A stretch of 64,000 nt of DNA. It comes from Lachancea mirantina (lineage: Eukaryota > Ascomycota > Saccharomycetes > Saccharomycetales > Saccharomycetaceae). A model generated the notes under the pieces. That model saw only the letters and a list, made by a program, of their open reading frames with translations. It did no database searches and was not told the origin of the DNA. Location: contig LT598468.1 in the NCBI GenBank assembly GCA_900074745.1, forward strand, positions 1,488,001-1,552,000, given 5' to 3'. This document shows positions 47,424-57,743 of this stretch, one piece after another; position 1 is the first letter of the stretch; each line of letters opens with the position of its first letter. A program made the translations under genes and the position numbers.

Positions 47424-50400
47424 ATGATGAGCAGCGGGCCTAAGGCTGGGCTTTCGTCTCTTCCTTTCAATTTTTTCAGCACTGTTGAAAGCGTCGGATC
47501 CACTCCTTCTTCTCGAAGTAATAACAAGGAAAAAGGAGATCAACAAAGAAATAAATCAAGACCGCGCTCAAGAAAGAATGCCACTACAAGATCCAAAGAA
47601 AATCAATACGGTGATTTGAATACAGTTCCAATGAAAGATGGTAGTGCAGCGTCCAACAATGCTCCTCATCTATTGAGAACCATCAATGTTGGAGCCCTAG
47701 TTTCACAATCACCTGAGCATTTGGGTTTCGAACCCTTACAACACCAGTCTCGTCCTTTACCTAGTTTTCTCATACAGCAAATACCTCAATTGACCCCGCG
47801 TCCGTTTGTTCAGGATCCTTGGGACCGCAATAATCAAGAAAAGATGCTCGGCTTGGAGCAAACTGTAACAGACGTGACAGAATTGTGGGAAACCTTCAAA
47901 AAAATGCGAGAAACTGAAAGGAACTTTATGGAAGAGAAAGGTCTGGTAGACAAAGCTGAAATGGCCAAGAATCTTCAGGAAGCAATCATTTTCCAAGGTA
48001 CGTGCTTAGACATGTGCCCGATTTTTGAACGTACGCGACGGACCGTCGAGAACAACGTCGTGCGATATGAAAAAGAAGACCAAAGTAGTAAAAGAGCTTC
48101 CAGATCCAAGGCTTTAAAGGTATTTGCAAGACCTGCTGCTGCCGCCGCCCCACCATTGCCATCTGATGTCAGGCCTCCGCACGTCCTAGTCAAAACCCTA
48201 GATTACCTAGTGGATAACATTCTCAATCAACTTCCAGATTGCGAGGCATTCTTATGGGATCGCATGCGGTCTATCAGACAGGATTTTACGTTCCAGAACT
48301 ATAGTGGTCCAGAGGCTGTTGACTGTAACGAGAGAATTGTGCGTATTCACCTACTGGTTTTGCACGTAATGGCTGTGTCTAACCAAGAGTACAGTAGACA
48401 GCAAGAGCTGGAACAGCTTCACAAAGCTCTCATTACCCTATCAGAAATATACGATGAGCTTCGTAATAATGGGAAAGCCGCGCCTAACGAGGCGGAATTC
48501 CGCGCATATTCCCTCTTGAGTCGAGTGCGAGATCCAGAATACGATAAAATGATCCAAGAAATGCCAATAGAAATTTTCAGCAACAAGCTTGTTCAACTGG
48601 CTGTATGCTTTCGCAGGATAATTTCCAATTCGCTTTTCAGTGAAAGAGGTCATATCAAAACTGAAAGTGGTCTCAACCTCTACCTAAGATTCTTCGAGCT
48701 TCTTAAATCCGAGGAAGTTCCTTTTCTCATGTGTTCGTTTTTGGAGGTTTACCTGAACGAGATCAGATTTTATGGATTCAAGTCCCTTGCACATTCTGTT
48801 AATCGAAAGCATAAGCCGATACCCTTTGCATATGTGATAGAAATATTCCAATTCAACAATCTTGACGAGCTTCAGAACTTCTGCGAGTACTATTCGGTAG
48901 AAACCAATACCGAAGGTATTATCATCACGTCATTGGCACATCATTCTCATATTTTGCCTGAGACGAAGCCAATGAAGCAAAGCTATTTGGTATGTGTTGA
49001 TAAAAAGATACCAAATGGTTCAATAATCGACCTTGTCAATGGAAGTAGCCGAATTTCTGACGGCAATGGCCTTTTTGAGCCAAGCCCGTTAGCGGCTGTT
49101 CAACAACAGTCAAAGAAATCCGCCGAACTCAAATACCCTTCGAGAGTGCCTTCAGTTGTCAAGAGGCAAGATGACCAGGGCAAACTAACTAGACCCCGAA
49201 ATCCTTCAAACAGTTTTGCATTTAATATATCTGGAAACAATACTCCGGACACTGTAGCCTCCAATGTAGAGGCCAACAAACAAAAACAAAATAACGACGA
49301 AACAAAAAATGCCTTAATGCTACCAAAAGTTCAAAACGATGATCTTGTGGTGCAAAGCAAGAGTCGAGAACGATCGGAAATCGACAAAAAAAAAGAGAGA
49401 GAGGAACATATTGCCCGTTTACGACAGGAGAACCATGAATTGGCGGAGAAACGACGGCTCGCAAATCAGGAAGAGGAGATAACAAAGAGCGCAACAGCTC
49501 TACTAGCTGAAACCGTAATTGAAAAGCATGTCAAATCATTGGTAAGTGATGTCGTTAAACAACAAATCGCAGCTATGGATGTGAAAACGCGAAAAATTAA
49601 TGCTCTATCTTCGGAGTTGTATGAATCATTTATTCACGAGCTTCTCTATTTTATCCACTTAGATTGTCGCGCTGATATTTTCCACTCCGAGATGATATCG
49701 AAGCGGCTATTTAACGCATGGAGAATGAGATACATCAAGCGAAAGAAAAAACATGAAGAAAAACTTCAAAGTATTCATGAACTTGCAGAAACCGGTCGTC
49801 AGCTCGGGGTGCCCAATCTTAAGAGACCTAGACTGTCGTCAGCGTCCAATTCATATGAAGGTTCGACGTTTTCATTTCCCGTGAAGTCAGAAAACAGCAT
49901 ATTTTTGACACCAATGCAGAACGAAGAAAGTCATTCTAAAAGGACAATTCAGACTAATAAACAAGTGTGGGAGCCTTTAAGTCTAAAGGAAATTTATTTG
50001 ATGCCGTTGATATCGAAACTGACAGAATACAGCCTCAACGCACAGTGGGTCCAAGAAAATTGCAAGATCTTGAATATTTCATTATACTCCCGAAAATGGG
50101 AAGCAGTTTCTTCGCGTTGGCTGCTCGCAAAGTTTGGACTCGATTCAAAAGCAAAGCGCTCGCGGATTAGTCAAAGTGACTTCGTCCTAGGGCTCGACGC
50201 GGTTGGGGACAAGGACACTTCAGACGTTTCTGAAGATCTTCAACTTTTTGTTTATAATAGTGGCGTTACGGACAATGACATATTTGACTTAGAACTGAAG
50301 CTAAAGCAGGACGGCGAGAGGCTCATCGAACTAATACATGGGGTTGCACTCAAAGCCAACTATGTGTTTTCTTTGATGATTGTTTATTGGGAGTCAGCAG

Positions 50401-51299
50401 AAAATCCACTGTCTATCAAGAAGATCATGGAGTTGCTGAGACTCAACAAGATTGCGGAGGGTTTTGCTCCTGTTCTTGCCGACATAGAGATCGTCAGAAT
50501 GAGCGGTACTAGTCCTCACGCAGCCCTCGCTAAGGGACTGACTTCGATAGCCAATTCTTTTACGCTCAAATTGACTGAGCGGGGAAAATACAAAAAGGGC
50601 ACGAATCATCGACGCCACACGCCAGCAGTAATAACAACGCGGAGAAAATTCGATTCAGCGAAAAATATCGATGAGTCTCTTCAGAAAGCGCTGGTTCAGG
50701 ACATGGCCAAACGTCCCGCGATAAAAGACAGGAACGACGTGTACGCTCGCTTGCAATCCCATATTTCGGCCTCGCCACGAATGAGATCACGAAAGCTCTC
50801 TGTGTTACTTTCCGACTCTAACAGAGAAAAATTCAAGACTCCCAAAAGAGTGCGCTCTTCGACTGAAAGAAGCGCTTCGGAATCCGTAACTTCTCTTCCT
50901 TCCTACTTGGCGGTAAAGGCGAGACCGGAGGCAGTCACTGGTCGCCAGCTGAAGAATCCCTCTACCTTCGTAGGGACGCCCAGTCATTCTCGTTATCAAA
51001 CGGATCATTTTCCAAATTCCACCGTTTTACACACGCCATCGTTGACGTCGGTGATTGGCCATGGATCAGCAAACATAAGCGGCATGTCGAACATCACATT
51101 TGACTCTGAGGTATCAACCTCGGTGTCCGAAGAACCTGGACCAAACCCCCCCGCAGAAGTACAAATGACTTCACTTTCGGCTGCCATAGGAAATGACCGC
51201 TTAAAGTTAGAAACTGGACAACCCGAGACTGTTCCCGAAACCATTCTCGAACTACAAAAATTGATTAAATCGGTCAAGACAAAATTGCAAAGGCAGTAA
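47424..51299 (+). CDS. SAC3: TREX-2 scaffold Sac3
   Basis: The 1,291-residue protein has an FG-like N-terminus (LPFNFFSTVES; the Mex67-binding end). The Sac3/GANP helical PCI-like domain lies at about 185-500 and has the hallmark FQGTCLDMCPIFERTRR and the ending FNNLDELQNFCEYY. A charged coiled coil follows at about 650-700. The long helix that binds Cdc31 and Sus1 lies at about 705-790 (SELYESFIHELLYFIHLDCR), and a variable C-terminal part follows. Sac3 links transcription to mRNA export at the nuclear pore with Thp1, Sus1, Cdc31 and Sem1. Length is like S. cerevisiae Sac3 (YDR159W, 1,301). The ATG-ATG start lies 98 bp after the RKM5 relic. Confidence 0.95.
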   Translation: MMSSGPKAGLSSLPFNFFSTVESVGSTPSSRSNNKEKGDQQRNKSRPRSRKNATTRSKENQYGDLNTVPMKDGSAASNNAPHLLRTINVGALVSQSPEHLGFEPLQHQSRPLPSFLIQQIPQLTPRPFVQDPWDRNNQEKMLGLEQTVTDVTELWETFKKMRETERNFMEEKGLVDKAEMAKNLQEAIIFQGTCLDMCPIFERTRRTVENNVVRYEKEDQSSKRASRSKALKVFARPAAAAAPPLPSDVRPPHVLVKTLDYLVDNILNQLPDCEAFLWDRMRSIRQDFTFQNYSGPEAVDCNERIVRIHLLVLHVMAVSNQEYSRQQELEQLHKALITLSEIYDELRNNGKAAPNEAEFRAYSLLSRVRDPEYDKMIQEMPIEIFSNKLVQLAVCFRRIISNSLFSERGHIKTESGLNLYLRFFELLKSEEVPFLMCSFLEVYLNEIRFYGFKSLAHSVNRKHKPIPFAYVIEIFQFNNLDELQNFCEYYSVETNTEGIIITSLAHHSHILPETKPMKQSYLVCVDKKIPNGSIIDLVNGSSRISDGNGLFEPSPLAAVQQQSKKSAELKYPSRVPSVVKRQDDQGKLTRPRNPSNSFAFNISGNNTPDTVASNVEANKQKQNNDETKNALMLPKVQNDDLVVQSKSRERSEIDKKKEREEHIARLRQENHELAEKRRLANQEEEITKSATALLAETVIEKHVKSLVSDVVKQQIAAMDVKTRKINALSSELYESFIHELLYFIHLDCRADIFHSEMISKRLFNAWRMRYIKRKKKHEEKLQSIHELAETGRQLGVPNLKRPRLSSASNSYEGSTFSFPVKSENSIFLTPMQNEESHSKRTIQTNKQVWEPLSLKEIYLMPLISKLTEYSLNAQWVQENCKILNISLYSRKWEAVSSRWLLAKFGLDSKAKRSRISQSDFVLGLDAVGDKDTSDVSEDLQLFVYNSGVTDNDIFDLELKLKQDGERLIELIHGVALKANYVFSLMIVYWESAENPLSIKKIMELLRLNKIAEGFAPVLADIEIVRMSGTSPHAALAKGLTSIANSFTLKLTERGKYKKGTNHRRHTPAVITTRRKFDSAKNIDESLQKALVQDMAKRPAIKDRNDVYARLQSHISASPRMRSRKLSVLLSDSNREKFKTPKRVRSSTERSASESVTSLPSYLAVKARPEAVTGRQLKNPSTFVGTPSHSRYQTDHFPNSTVLHTPSLTSVIGHGSANISGMSNITFDSEVSTSVSEEPGPNPPAEVQMTSLSAAIGNDRLKLETGQPETVPETILELQKLIKSVKTKLQRQ

Positions 51300-51399
51300 C
51301 GAATCCACTTTAATATTCAAGGTCTCACTATTTCATAAAGCTCGACCTACGTCGATCTCATGGCATCGCCTTGTAAAGATCACTATTGACTACATAATG

Positions 51400-51406
51400 T
51401 TACCCG
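51400..51406. promoter_or_regulatory. Reb1-core site (TTACCCG) upstream of NHA1
   Basis: TTACCCG lies about 155 bp upstream of the proposed NHA1 exon 1 ATG, between SAC3 and NHA1. Reb1 sites here often set nucleosome-free regions or stop read-through from the upstream gene. Confidence 0.5.
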
Positions 51407-51560
51407 ACTTAACACAGAAAGGGTCCAATTTAAGTGAGGGCAATAATGCATGATACGAAAATCGCAACGTTTAGCCAGATTTCATCCTCTTTCAAAGGTC
51501 GTCGAAGAACAAAACAGCTCCCATCTAGGAGTGACACCGTTATCAGACATTTTCGTCATA

Positions 51561-54520
51561 ATGGTAGTATGGGACCATTTGGAGGTATGGAAATTCGGGG
51601 AGTTGAAGCCCCGTTAATGTTTGCTATTTTGAATCCATAAATGTCGTCTAACAAAGAGTAATAGGTAAGCAAAGCGCATGTCGCATACGCCTGCGTCGGT
51701 GTTTTCTCCTCTATTTTTTCACTGGTATCTCTTTTTGTTAAAGAGAGGCTTTACATTGGCGAGTCGACTATGGCCGCCATTTTTGGGCTTATTGTGGGCC
51801 CGCATTGTTTAAATTGGTTCAATCCATTGACGTGGGGAAACTCAGATTCCATCACACTGGAAATCACAAGAATCGTTCTGTGTCTTCAAATTTTTGCGGT
51901 AGCAGTTGAGCTACCAAAAAAGTACATGTTGAAACACTGGCTGTCCATCTCGATGCTTCTGCTCCCCGTGATGACTGCTGGATGGCTTCTTATAGCACTT
52001 TTCGTATGGATTTTGATTCCTGGCTTAGATTTTGCTGCTTCTCTGCTTATTGCCGCTTGCGTTACAGCAACAGATCCTATCTTGGCCCAATCTGTTGTTT
52101 CAGGTAAGTTTGCGCAAAGAGTGCCAGGTCATTTGAGGAATTTACTTTCCGCTGAAAGTGGCTGCAACGATGGTATGGCTTTCCCATTTATTTATCTCTC
52201 GTTGTACCTCATCGTTCATCATGGAAATGGTGGAGAAATCGTAAAAGAGTGGATCTGCATAACGATTCTATATGAATGTATCTTCGGATGCATTTTAGGT
52301 TGCGTAATCGGTTACACCGGCCGGCGTGCGATCCGGTTTGCGGAAGAGAAAAAGCTTATTGATCGAGAGTCGTTTTTAGCCTTTTATGTCGTCCTTGCAT
52401 TTATGTGTGCGGGCTTTGGATCCATTCTCGGCGTTGATGATCTTCTAGTTTCGTTCGCCGCTGGCTCTGCTTTTGCGTGGGATGGTTGGTTCTCTAAACG
52501 CACAGAAGAAAGTAAGGTTTCGACAGTCATTGATCTACTATTAAATTTGGCATATTTTGTTTATTTTGGTGCAATAATTCCATGGCAACAGTTCAACGAC
52601 CCGGAAATAGGGACTAACGTTTGGAGGCTTATCATTCTAGCTTTTGTGGTAATAGGGCTTAGAAGAATTCCAGCGGTTTTGGTGATCAAACCTTTCGTTC
52701 CGGATATCAAGTCTTGGAGAGAGGCGATTTTCGTTGGTCATTTTGGTCCGATTGGTGTTGGTGCTGTGTTCGCGGCTATCTTGGCCAGATCTGAACTTGA
52801 GGCTAGCGTCACTGGTGAGGAGACTCCTCTTAAAGAGTTGCCAGCAAAAGGTACGAAATACTGGCAATTAATTTCCTGCATTTGGCCCATTACATGCTTT
52901 TTTATTGTCACGTCGATTATCGTTCATGGCTCATCAGTCGCTGTTATTACATTGGGAAGGCATCTGAATACCATCACATTAACGAAAACCTTTACTACGC
53001 ATACCACAAATGGCAAAGGAACTTCGTGGATGCAGAGATTACCCTCTTTAGAGAAGTCAGGCCGTTCATTTTCATTACAGCGAATTGATACTAAAGCCCC
53101 ATCCAATTCTATTTCGAGGCAGAGTACCATAGGAAATAATGGTAAAATGGCAAGGCCAGCCGGAGGAATGGCGAGGCGTAAAAATAAACTCAAGAAAAGG
53201 GGCAGAGATCTCTTCAAGGGACGGGAGCGTGATCCTGAATCGGCGTTGGATAAGGCAAATGATAGTGAAAGAATTCAAAGGGAGAAAGAGGCACAGGCTG
53301 CTGCTTTCGCTTTGAGCTCTCAATTGCGGGAAGACGAGAATTATGGGGAGAGTGAACTCGATGACAGTGGCAAGTCAGAAAATCGCGACATGCAAATTCA
53401 GGAAACAGTTAATGTTATGGATAGATCGGAAGCATCACAGGCCATTAGCCATCTCGATGCACTTGCCTCGAATACGTCCACACCTGATCCAGAGTCAGTT
53501 GAAAGCCGGCTTGGGAAGACCTCAAGACTATCTCCTCAACCTACTTTTGCAGAAGATCGTGTACCTTTTCCGGCTGGTGGTACTACATCTTCGTCTAATG
53601 AATATTACGATGAAGATAAGATAGAAAGAAGTAATTCCACTACTGACAGCTATGTTAGAAAGTTTGATCATTTGAAAGGTGAAATGGAGAAGAAAGCTGA
53701 ACAGGAAGAGGGCGCAATCGCATATGCCGAAGGCAACAAGATATTGATAGAAAACCGTCAAGGCGAAATCATCGACCAAGCTACGCTCAACCATGGTCCG
53801 AAGGACGAAGAGGAGTCACTCGGGTCCGGTTTATCATCACAGTTGAGCAGGCGTTCCAGTCAGACGGCCAATACGCTGAAAAAGTTTTTAACCCCGCCAG
53901 GAGCAAGGAAAAGTACATTAATCGATGAACAAAATCACAACAGATATTTTGCATACAAGATAGACAACGAATTGATAATCGAAAACGAAGACGGAGATGT
54001 CTTGAGGCGTTACAGAATCAACACCCACGAGTCGACTGCAAACGACTCTAAGCAAAAGGGTGGCAACAGTGGAGTTGTCGCCAAGGCGTTATCGGCGGTC
54101 GGACTTTCGAGAAAATCTGCTGCGCCAGATACTGGCGGCGAAAAAGGCATTGAACCGCTGGGACTTTCTAAACTCAAAGACCGAAAACTCACACCTGCTC
54201 CTACTCAAGGTAATCTTGCTCCAGTAGAATCCGAGCATGAGTCGGAGGAAGAACAAGGAACGGATAGCGATTGGGATTCGGACGGAGATGAAATTTATGA
54301 GTCTGAAAATGAGGACTCGGACTCCAATGATGAGCCGGAGACTGCAGTTGAGAGAGCTCGTCGACTTACGGCATTAGGGCATGTTTCGGCTCCCAGACGT
54401 GAAGATGATGAGGAAGAATCGCCGCCAGTTACGTTTGCAATGCCAGAGAGCCCGAAGAAAGAGAGGGACTCGACAGTTGGTGGCGTAAAGGCCGCGCTAG
54501 AACGCACATTACACAAGTGA
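51561..54520 (+). CDS. NHA1: Plasma-membrane Na+,K+/H+ antiporter Nha1, spliced
   Basis: CDS is join(51561..51584,51665..54520), 959 residues. Without splicing the first ATG (51770) would start after the first membrane helix. The frame upstream of it encodes VSKAHVAYACVGVFSSIFSL and IGEST, matching S. cerevisiae Nha1, but runs into TAA-TAG. Exon 1 encodes MVVWDHLE (S. cerevisiae MAIWEQLE) and joins VSKAHV exactly. Twelve to thirteen membrane helices lie in residues 1-440; the conserved ion-site region is LLSAESGCNDGMAFP. A long hydrophilic tail includes HWQ-type C1 and acidic blocks. It exports Na+ and K+ in exchange for protons. S. cerevisiae Nha1 (YLR138W) has 985 residues. Confidence 0.93.
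51585..51664 (+). other. NHA1: NHA1 5' intron (80 nt, phase 0)
   Basis: The donor is GTATGG (one change from GTATGT). The branch element is GTCTAAC (51646-51652, branch A at 51651). The acceptor TAG at 51662-51664 lies 13 nt after the branch A. An internal 5-bp hairpin (CGGGG 51596-51600 with CCCCG 51609-51613) shortens the intron. The joined exons restore the family N-terminus without a gap. Two earlier AGs lie too close to the branch point. Confidence 0.88.
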
Positions 54521-55166
54521 GGCGCTCCAGGACATGTAAGCATTAATTTTAAGTACGATTATATCGTTAAGGGAATTGTTATTTTTTGTATTTTCGACAG
54601 GTCATGATAGTTTATTTTGATCTTGGAAAAACTAACGGGTCCCTAGTTCCCAGGAAGCTGTCAGACGAAAATGTTGTCAGAAATTCAAAAGTAATATAGG
54701 GTTGTTTTTTTGAAATGATTTTAGCGATGTAACTGCACCTACCAGCGAGCAGGGTCCTGTCACTCATATTTGCACCCATCTAATCGGGCCACTTGTAGCT
54801 CGACAAAGACCAATTGTACGTAAAATGCCCCAACTACTACGCATAAATAACAGAGGATTGGACTAAATTCAAATGACAGTGGTAACAATATAACTTCAAA
54901 TAACTTATGCAGTGGGATGATACACTGTCGCTTCTGTCTATTTAAATAAATAGGAATTGAATATCCACTGATGACAGTTTTATTATTCGCAGAAGAGCAC
55001 ATGACTTTTTGAAAATGTGGAATTAGGCAAATTAGACAGATCGAAGTACAGAGACAGTTCCGATAAAGAGCAGCATTAAGAACAATTCAAGAACCGTTGG
55101 CTTGAGACCGAATTTGAGTTAGATGCGTTAAAGGATATCTTAAAGGGTATAACTCTCTGTGATGCT
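54521..55166. other. NHA1-SSY1 intergenic region
   Basis: This is the SSY1 promoter and NHA1 3' flank, 646 bp of AT-rich sequence. An 80-codon minus-strand ORF (54760-55002) was judged chance. No motif stands out. Confidence 0.45.
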
Positions 55167-57698
55167 ATGACAAATACTAAGAAACAGACCGAGCTTTTCC
55201 CAGATAGCTTCAATCTTAACATTTCATCAAACTACGAAGAGAAATCGTCAAACAATGAGAGCAAGATTAGCGAATCTACGGAATCAAGTGCGAACACAAG
55301 AGTTATTAAGAGCATTCTTCAAGAAGAATGCGATGTTTCGATTTTGGCTTTTAAACGAAAACTCAGAGAGAATCGGTTTTACATGACGCAAAAATCTGAT
55401 GAGATTTTGGCGCGAAACAAGCACAGCAAGGATAACCATAATGACTTGAGCGATTTTGAGCTATACAATCTCAAAGTGCAGCGCGAAGATGAATTCCGTG
55501 AAAAGCTCAAAAAAATCTTAGAAGAGCCCTCAGATCAGGCTCTTAAAGTTTTGGAACTCGGCGCTTTAGGCACTGAATATACCGCTGGGGATGAGAATAT
55601 CACTACAAATCGAAAGTCGTGGGTAGGGCCAAAGAATTTACAGAGTCTGCTTAGTAAAGTACGAGGACAAAAGTTTCAAAATGTCCTTGCCGAAGAATTA
55701 GGACCCTCACCGAACGCGGAGTACTCAGAAGCCGATTCGGCCGAAAATCATACTCAAATTATTGACTTGGAAAATGGAAATTGGATCATAGAAGCAGGCG
55801 CAGATATACTGAGAAGAAGTATCGATCGAGTTTTAGAAGGGCAAGATTTATCGCCCAGTGAATTGGAATCCAAAGGCCAGGACGGCAAAAACATCAAATG
55901 GCATGATTTGAGAAGAATTAGCGAGTTTTTGTGCAGAGATCAAGACAGAAAGGACAGGATTTTCGTTCAAAGAAAGTTGAAGGTACGACATTTGCAAATG
56001 ATCGCCACCGGAGCCACGTTAGGAGTCGGGCTTTTTCTCAATTCGGGGAAGGCACTGTCAATTAGTGGCCCCTTAGGATCTTTAATAGGTTTTTGCATAT
56101 GCGGAAGCATAGTGCTGGCCACTATGCTTTCTTTCACCGAAATCTCAACCTTACTACCCCTTTCATCGGGATTTTCAGGGCTAGCATCTCGATTTGTCGA
56201 GGACGCGTTCGGGTTTGCTCTTGGATGGTCTTATTGGTTTTCTTTCATACTTGCTTTACCCAGCCAGATAGTAGCCAGCGTCTACATGCTTAGCTATTTC
56301 GAAAATCTCACCATGAGCCGTCAAGTTACGGCAGGGTTTGTCACTTTGTTTCTGGCAATTGCAATTCTGTCTAATCTTATCGACGTGCGTATCTTTGCCG
56401 AAATATCCTATGCTTGCACTTTTTGCAAAGTGGTCATAACAGGAGTTATGATTCTTGTAATGATAATTTTGAATGTTGGTGTCGGTAGGACACAACATGC
56501 CCCGATTGGATTTAGATTCTGGGATTCCTCAAAATCACCAGAAGGGTTGACATACGGCGCTTTCAGACCTACTTTCGATCTCCGAGATATGGGAACGGGC
56601 AGTCTTGACGGCATAGAAGGACCTAAAGGTCGATTTTTGGCTGTCATTGTGGTCGTACTCATTTCCTCTTTCTCCTTCAGCGGCGTGGAACTTGCGTTTG
56701 TGGCTAGCGTAGAAGCCATAAATCCTCGCAAAACCCTTCCTTCGGCTACCAAAAGAACATTTATAACCATCGTTTTCCTTTACATTTCATCTATTCTCAT
56801 GATTGGTATGAATGTTTATAGTGGAGATGGTCGTCTTCTCAGGTATTACACAACTGCCAGCGCTGATCGGGCATCAGGGATTGTATTAGAGTCACTGAAC
56901 ACAAGTTGGCAAATCGATGGTGCTTGTGGTGGCGGCCGAGTTGTCAGCACCAATGACTTCACGAATGGCAATCAAAGCCCCTGGGTACTTGCTTTGCAAA
57001 GTTTTGGCCTCTGCACTTTTTCATCAGTTTTTAATGGTATTCTCGTATTTTTCGGCGTTAGCGCCGGATTATCTTCACTTTACGCATCGAGTCGTACGCT
57101 TTACTCCATGTCAATACAAGAAAAGGCGCCAAAGGTTTTTCAACGTTGTACTCATCAAGGTGTTCCAGTTCTAGCTGTTCTTTTTAGCGGAGCTTTTGGA
57201 ACATTGGCCTATTTGGCGGTTGACAAAACAGCACTCACGGCTTTTCAAGCTTTGGCTAACATATCAAGTGCTACAATTTCAATTATTTGGATCGGATTGA
57301 ACACTTCATTTTTACGCTTTTTCTACGCCTTACGAAGGAGACCCACTATCATTTCAAGAGATGATTCCACCTATCCCTACAAATCGCCATTTCAACCCTT
57401 TTTGGCATGTTATGGGTTAGTCGGGTCGTTGATGATTGTCATTCTAATGGGATTTATCAACTTTTTGAATGGTTTTTGGAGCACGAAGATGTTTTTCTCA
57501 TCCTATGGAGGACTCATGTTTTTCGGATTATGTTACATCGGATACAAGTTATTCAGAACATCAAAACTTCAAAAACTCGAACAATTGGATCTTGACAGTG
57601 GAAGGCGTGAGATTGATCGGACTATTTGGAAGGAACACACCGAGTACTCAGGCTCTTTAAAAGAAAGATTGTCAAAATTCGTCACGTGGATGTTCTAG
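55167..57698 (+). CDS. SSY1: SPS amino-acid sensor Ssy1
   Basis: The 843-residue protein is close to the 852 of S. cerevisiae Ssy1 (YDR160W). It has a long cytosolic N-terminal extension (about 270 residues) that ordinary permeases lack, ending RKLKVRHLQMIATGATLGVG at the first of 12 membrane helices. Family signatures include TEISTLLPLSSGFSGLASRF, GFALGWSYWFSF, INPRKTLPSATKRTF and FQPFLACYGLVGS. Ssy1 is a permease-like receptor that detects external amino acids. With Ptr3 and Ssy5 it triggers cleavage of Stp1/Stp2 to induce permease genes. The N-terminal extension, needed for signalling, is intact. Confidence 0.96.
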   Translation: MTNTKKQTELFPDSFNLNISSNYEEKSSNNESKISESTESSANTRVIKSILQEECDVSILAFKRKLRENRFYMTQKSDEILARNKHSKDNHNDLSDFELYNLKVQREDEFREKLKKILEEPSDQALKVLELGALGTEYTAGDENITTNRKSWVGPKNLQSLLSKVRGQKFQNVLAEELGPSPNAEYSEADSAENHTQIIDLENGNWIIEAGADILRRSIDRVLEGQDLSPSELESKGQDGKNIKWHDLRRISEFLCRDQDRKDRIFVQRKLKVRHLQMIATGATLGVGLFLNSGKALSISGPLGSLIGFCICGSIVLATMLSFTEISTLLPLSSGFSGLASRFVEDAFGFALGWSYWFSFILALPSQIVASVYMLSYFENLTMSRQVTAGFVTLFLAIAILSNLIDVRIFAEISYACTFCKVVITGVMILVMIILNVGVGRTQHAPIGFRFWDSSKSPEGLTYGAFRPTFDLRDMGTGSLDGIEGPKGRFLAVIVVVLISSFSFSGVELAFVASVEAINPRKTLPSATKRTFITIVFLYISSILMIGMNVYSGDGRLLRYYTTASADRASGIVLESLNTSWQIDGACGGGRVVSTNDFTNGNQSPWVLALQSFGLCTFSSVFNGILVFFGVSAGLSSLYASSRTLYSMSIQEKAPKVFQRCTHQGVPVLAVLFSGAFGTLAYLAVDKTALTAFQALANISSATISIIWIGLNTSFLRFFYALRRRPTIISRDDSTYPYKSPFQPFLACYGLVGSLMIVILMGFINFLNGFWSTKMFFSSYGGLMFFGLCYIGYKLFRTSKLQKLEQLDLDSGRREIDRTIWKEHTEYSGSLKERLSKFVTWMF

Positions 57699-57743
57699 AA
57701 ACCGATTTTAAACAAGAAAAAAATTTGATGAAATGCGATGAGC
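57683..57743 (+). promoter_or_regulatory. ACL4: Compact ACL4 promoter: E-box, RRPE-like and PAC elements
   Basis: TCACGTG lies at about 57682-57688 inside the last codons of SSY1. GAAAAAATTT (57717-57726) is RRPE-like. GCGATGAGC (57735-57743) is a perfect PAC core containing the ATG of ACL4 itself. Only 39 bp separate the SSY1 stop from this ATG, so promoter elements overlap coding DNA on both sides. Confidence 0.55.

Noticed and set aside
51641-51770. NHA1 starting at ATG 51641 or ATG 51770
   Set aside because: The first is followed by TAA-TAG after six codons. The second would lose the conserved first membrane helix. The spliced model explains both.
54760-55002. 80-codon minus-strand ORF with hydrophobic stretches between NHA1 and SSY1
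   Set aside because: No similarity I recognise, lies in AT-rich promoter DNA, and no S. cerevisiae gene is expected there.
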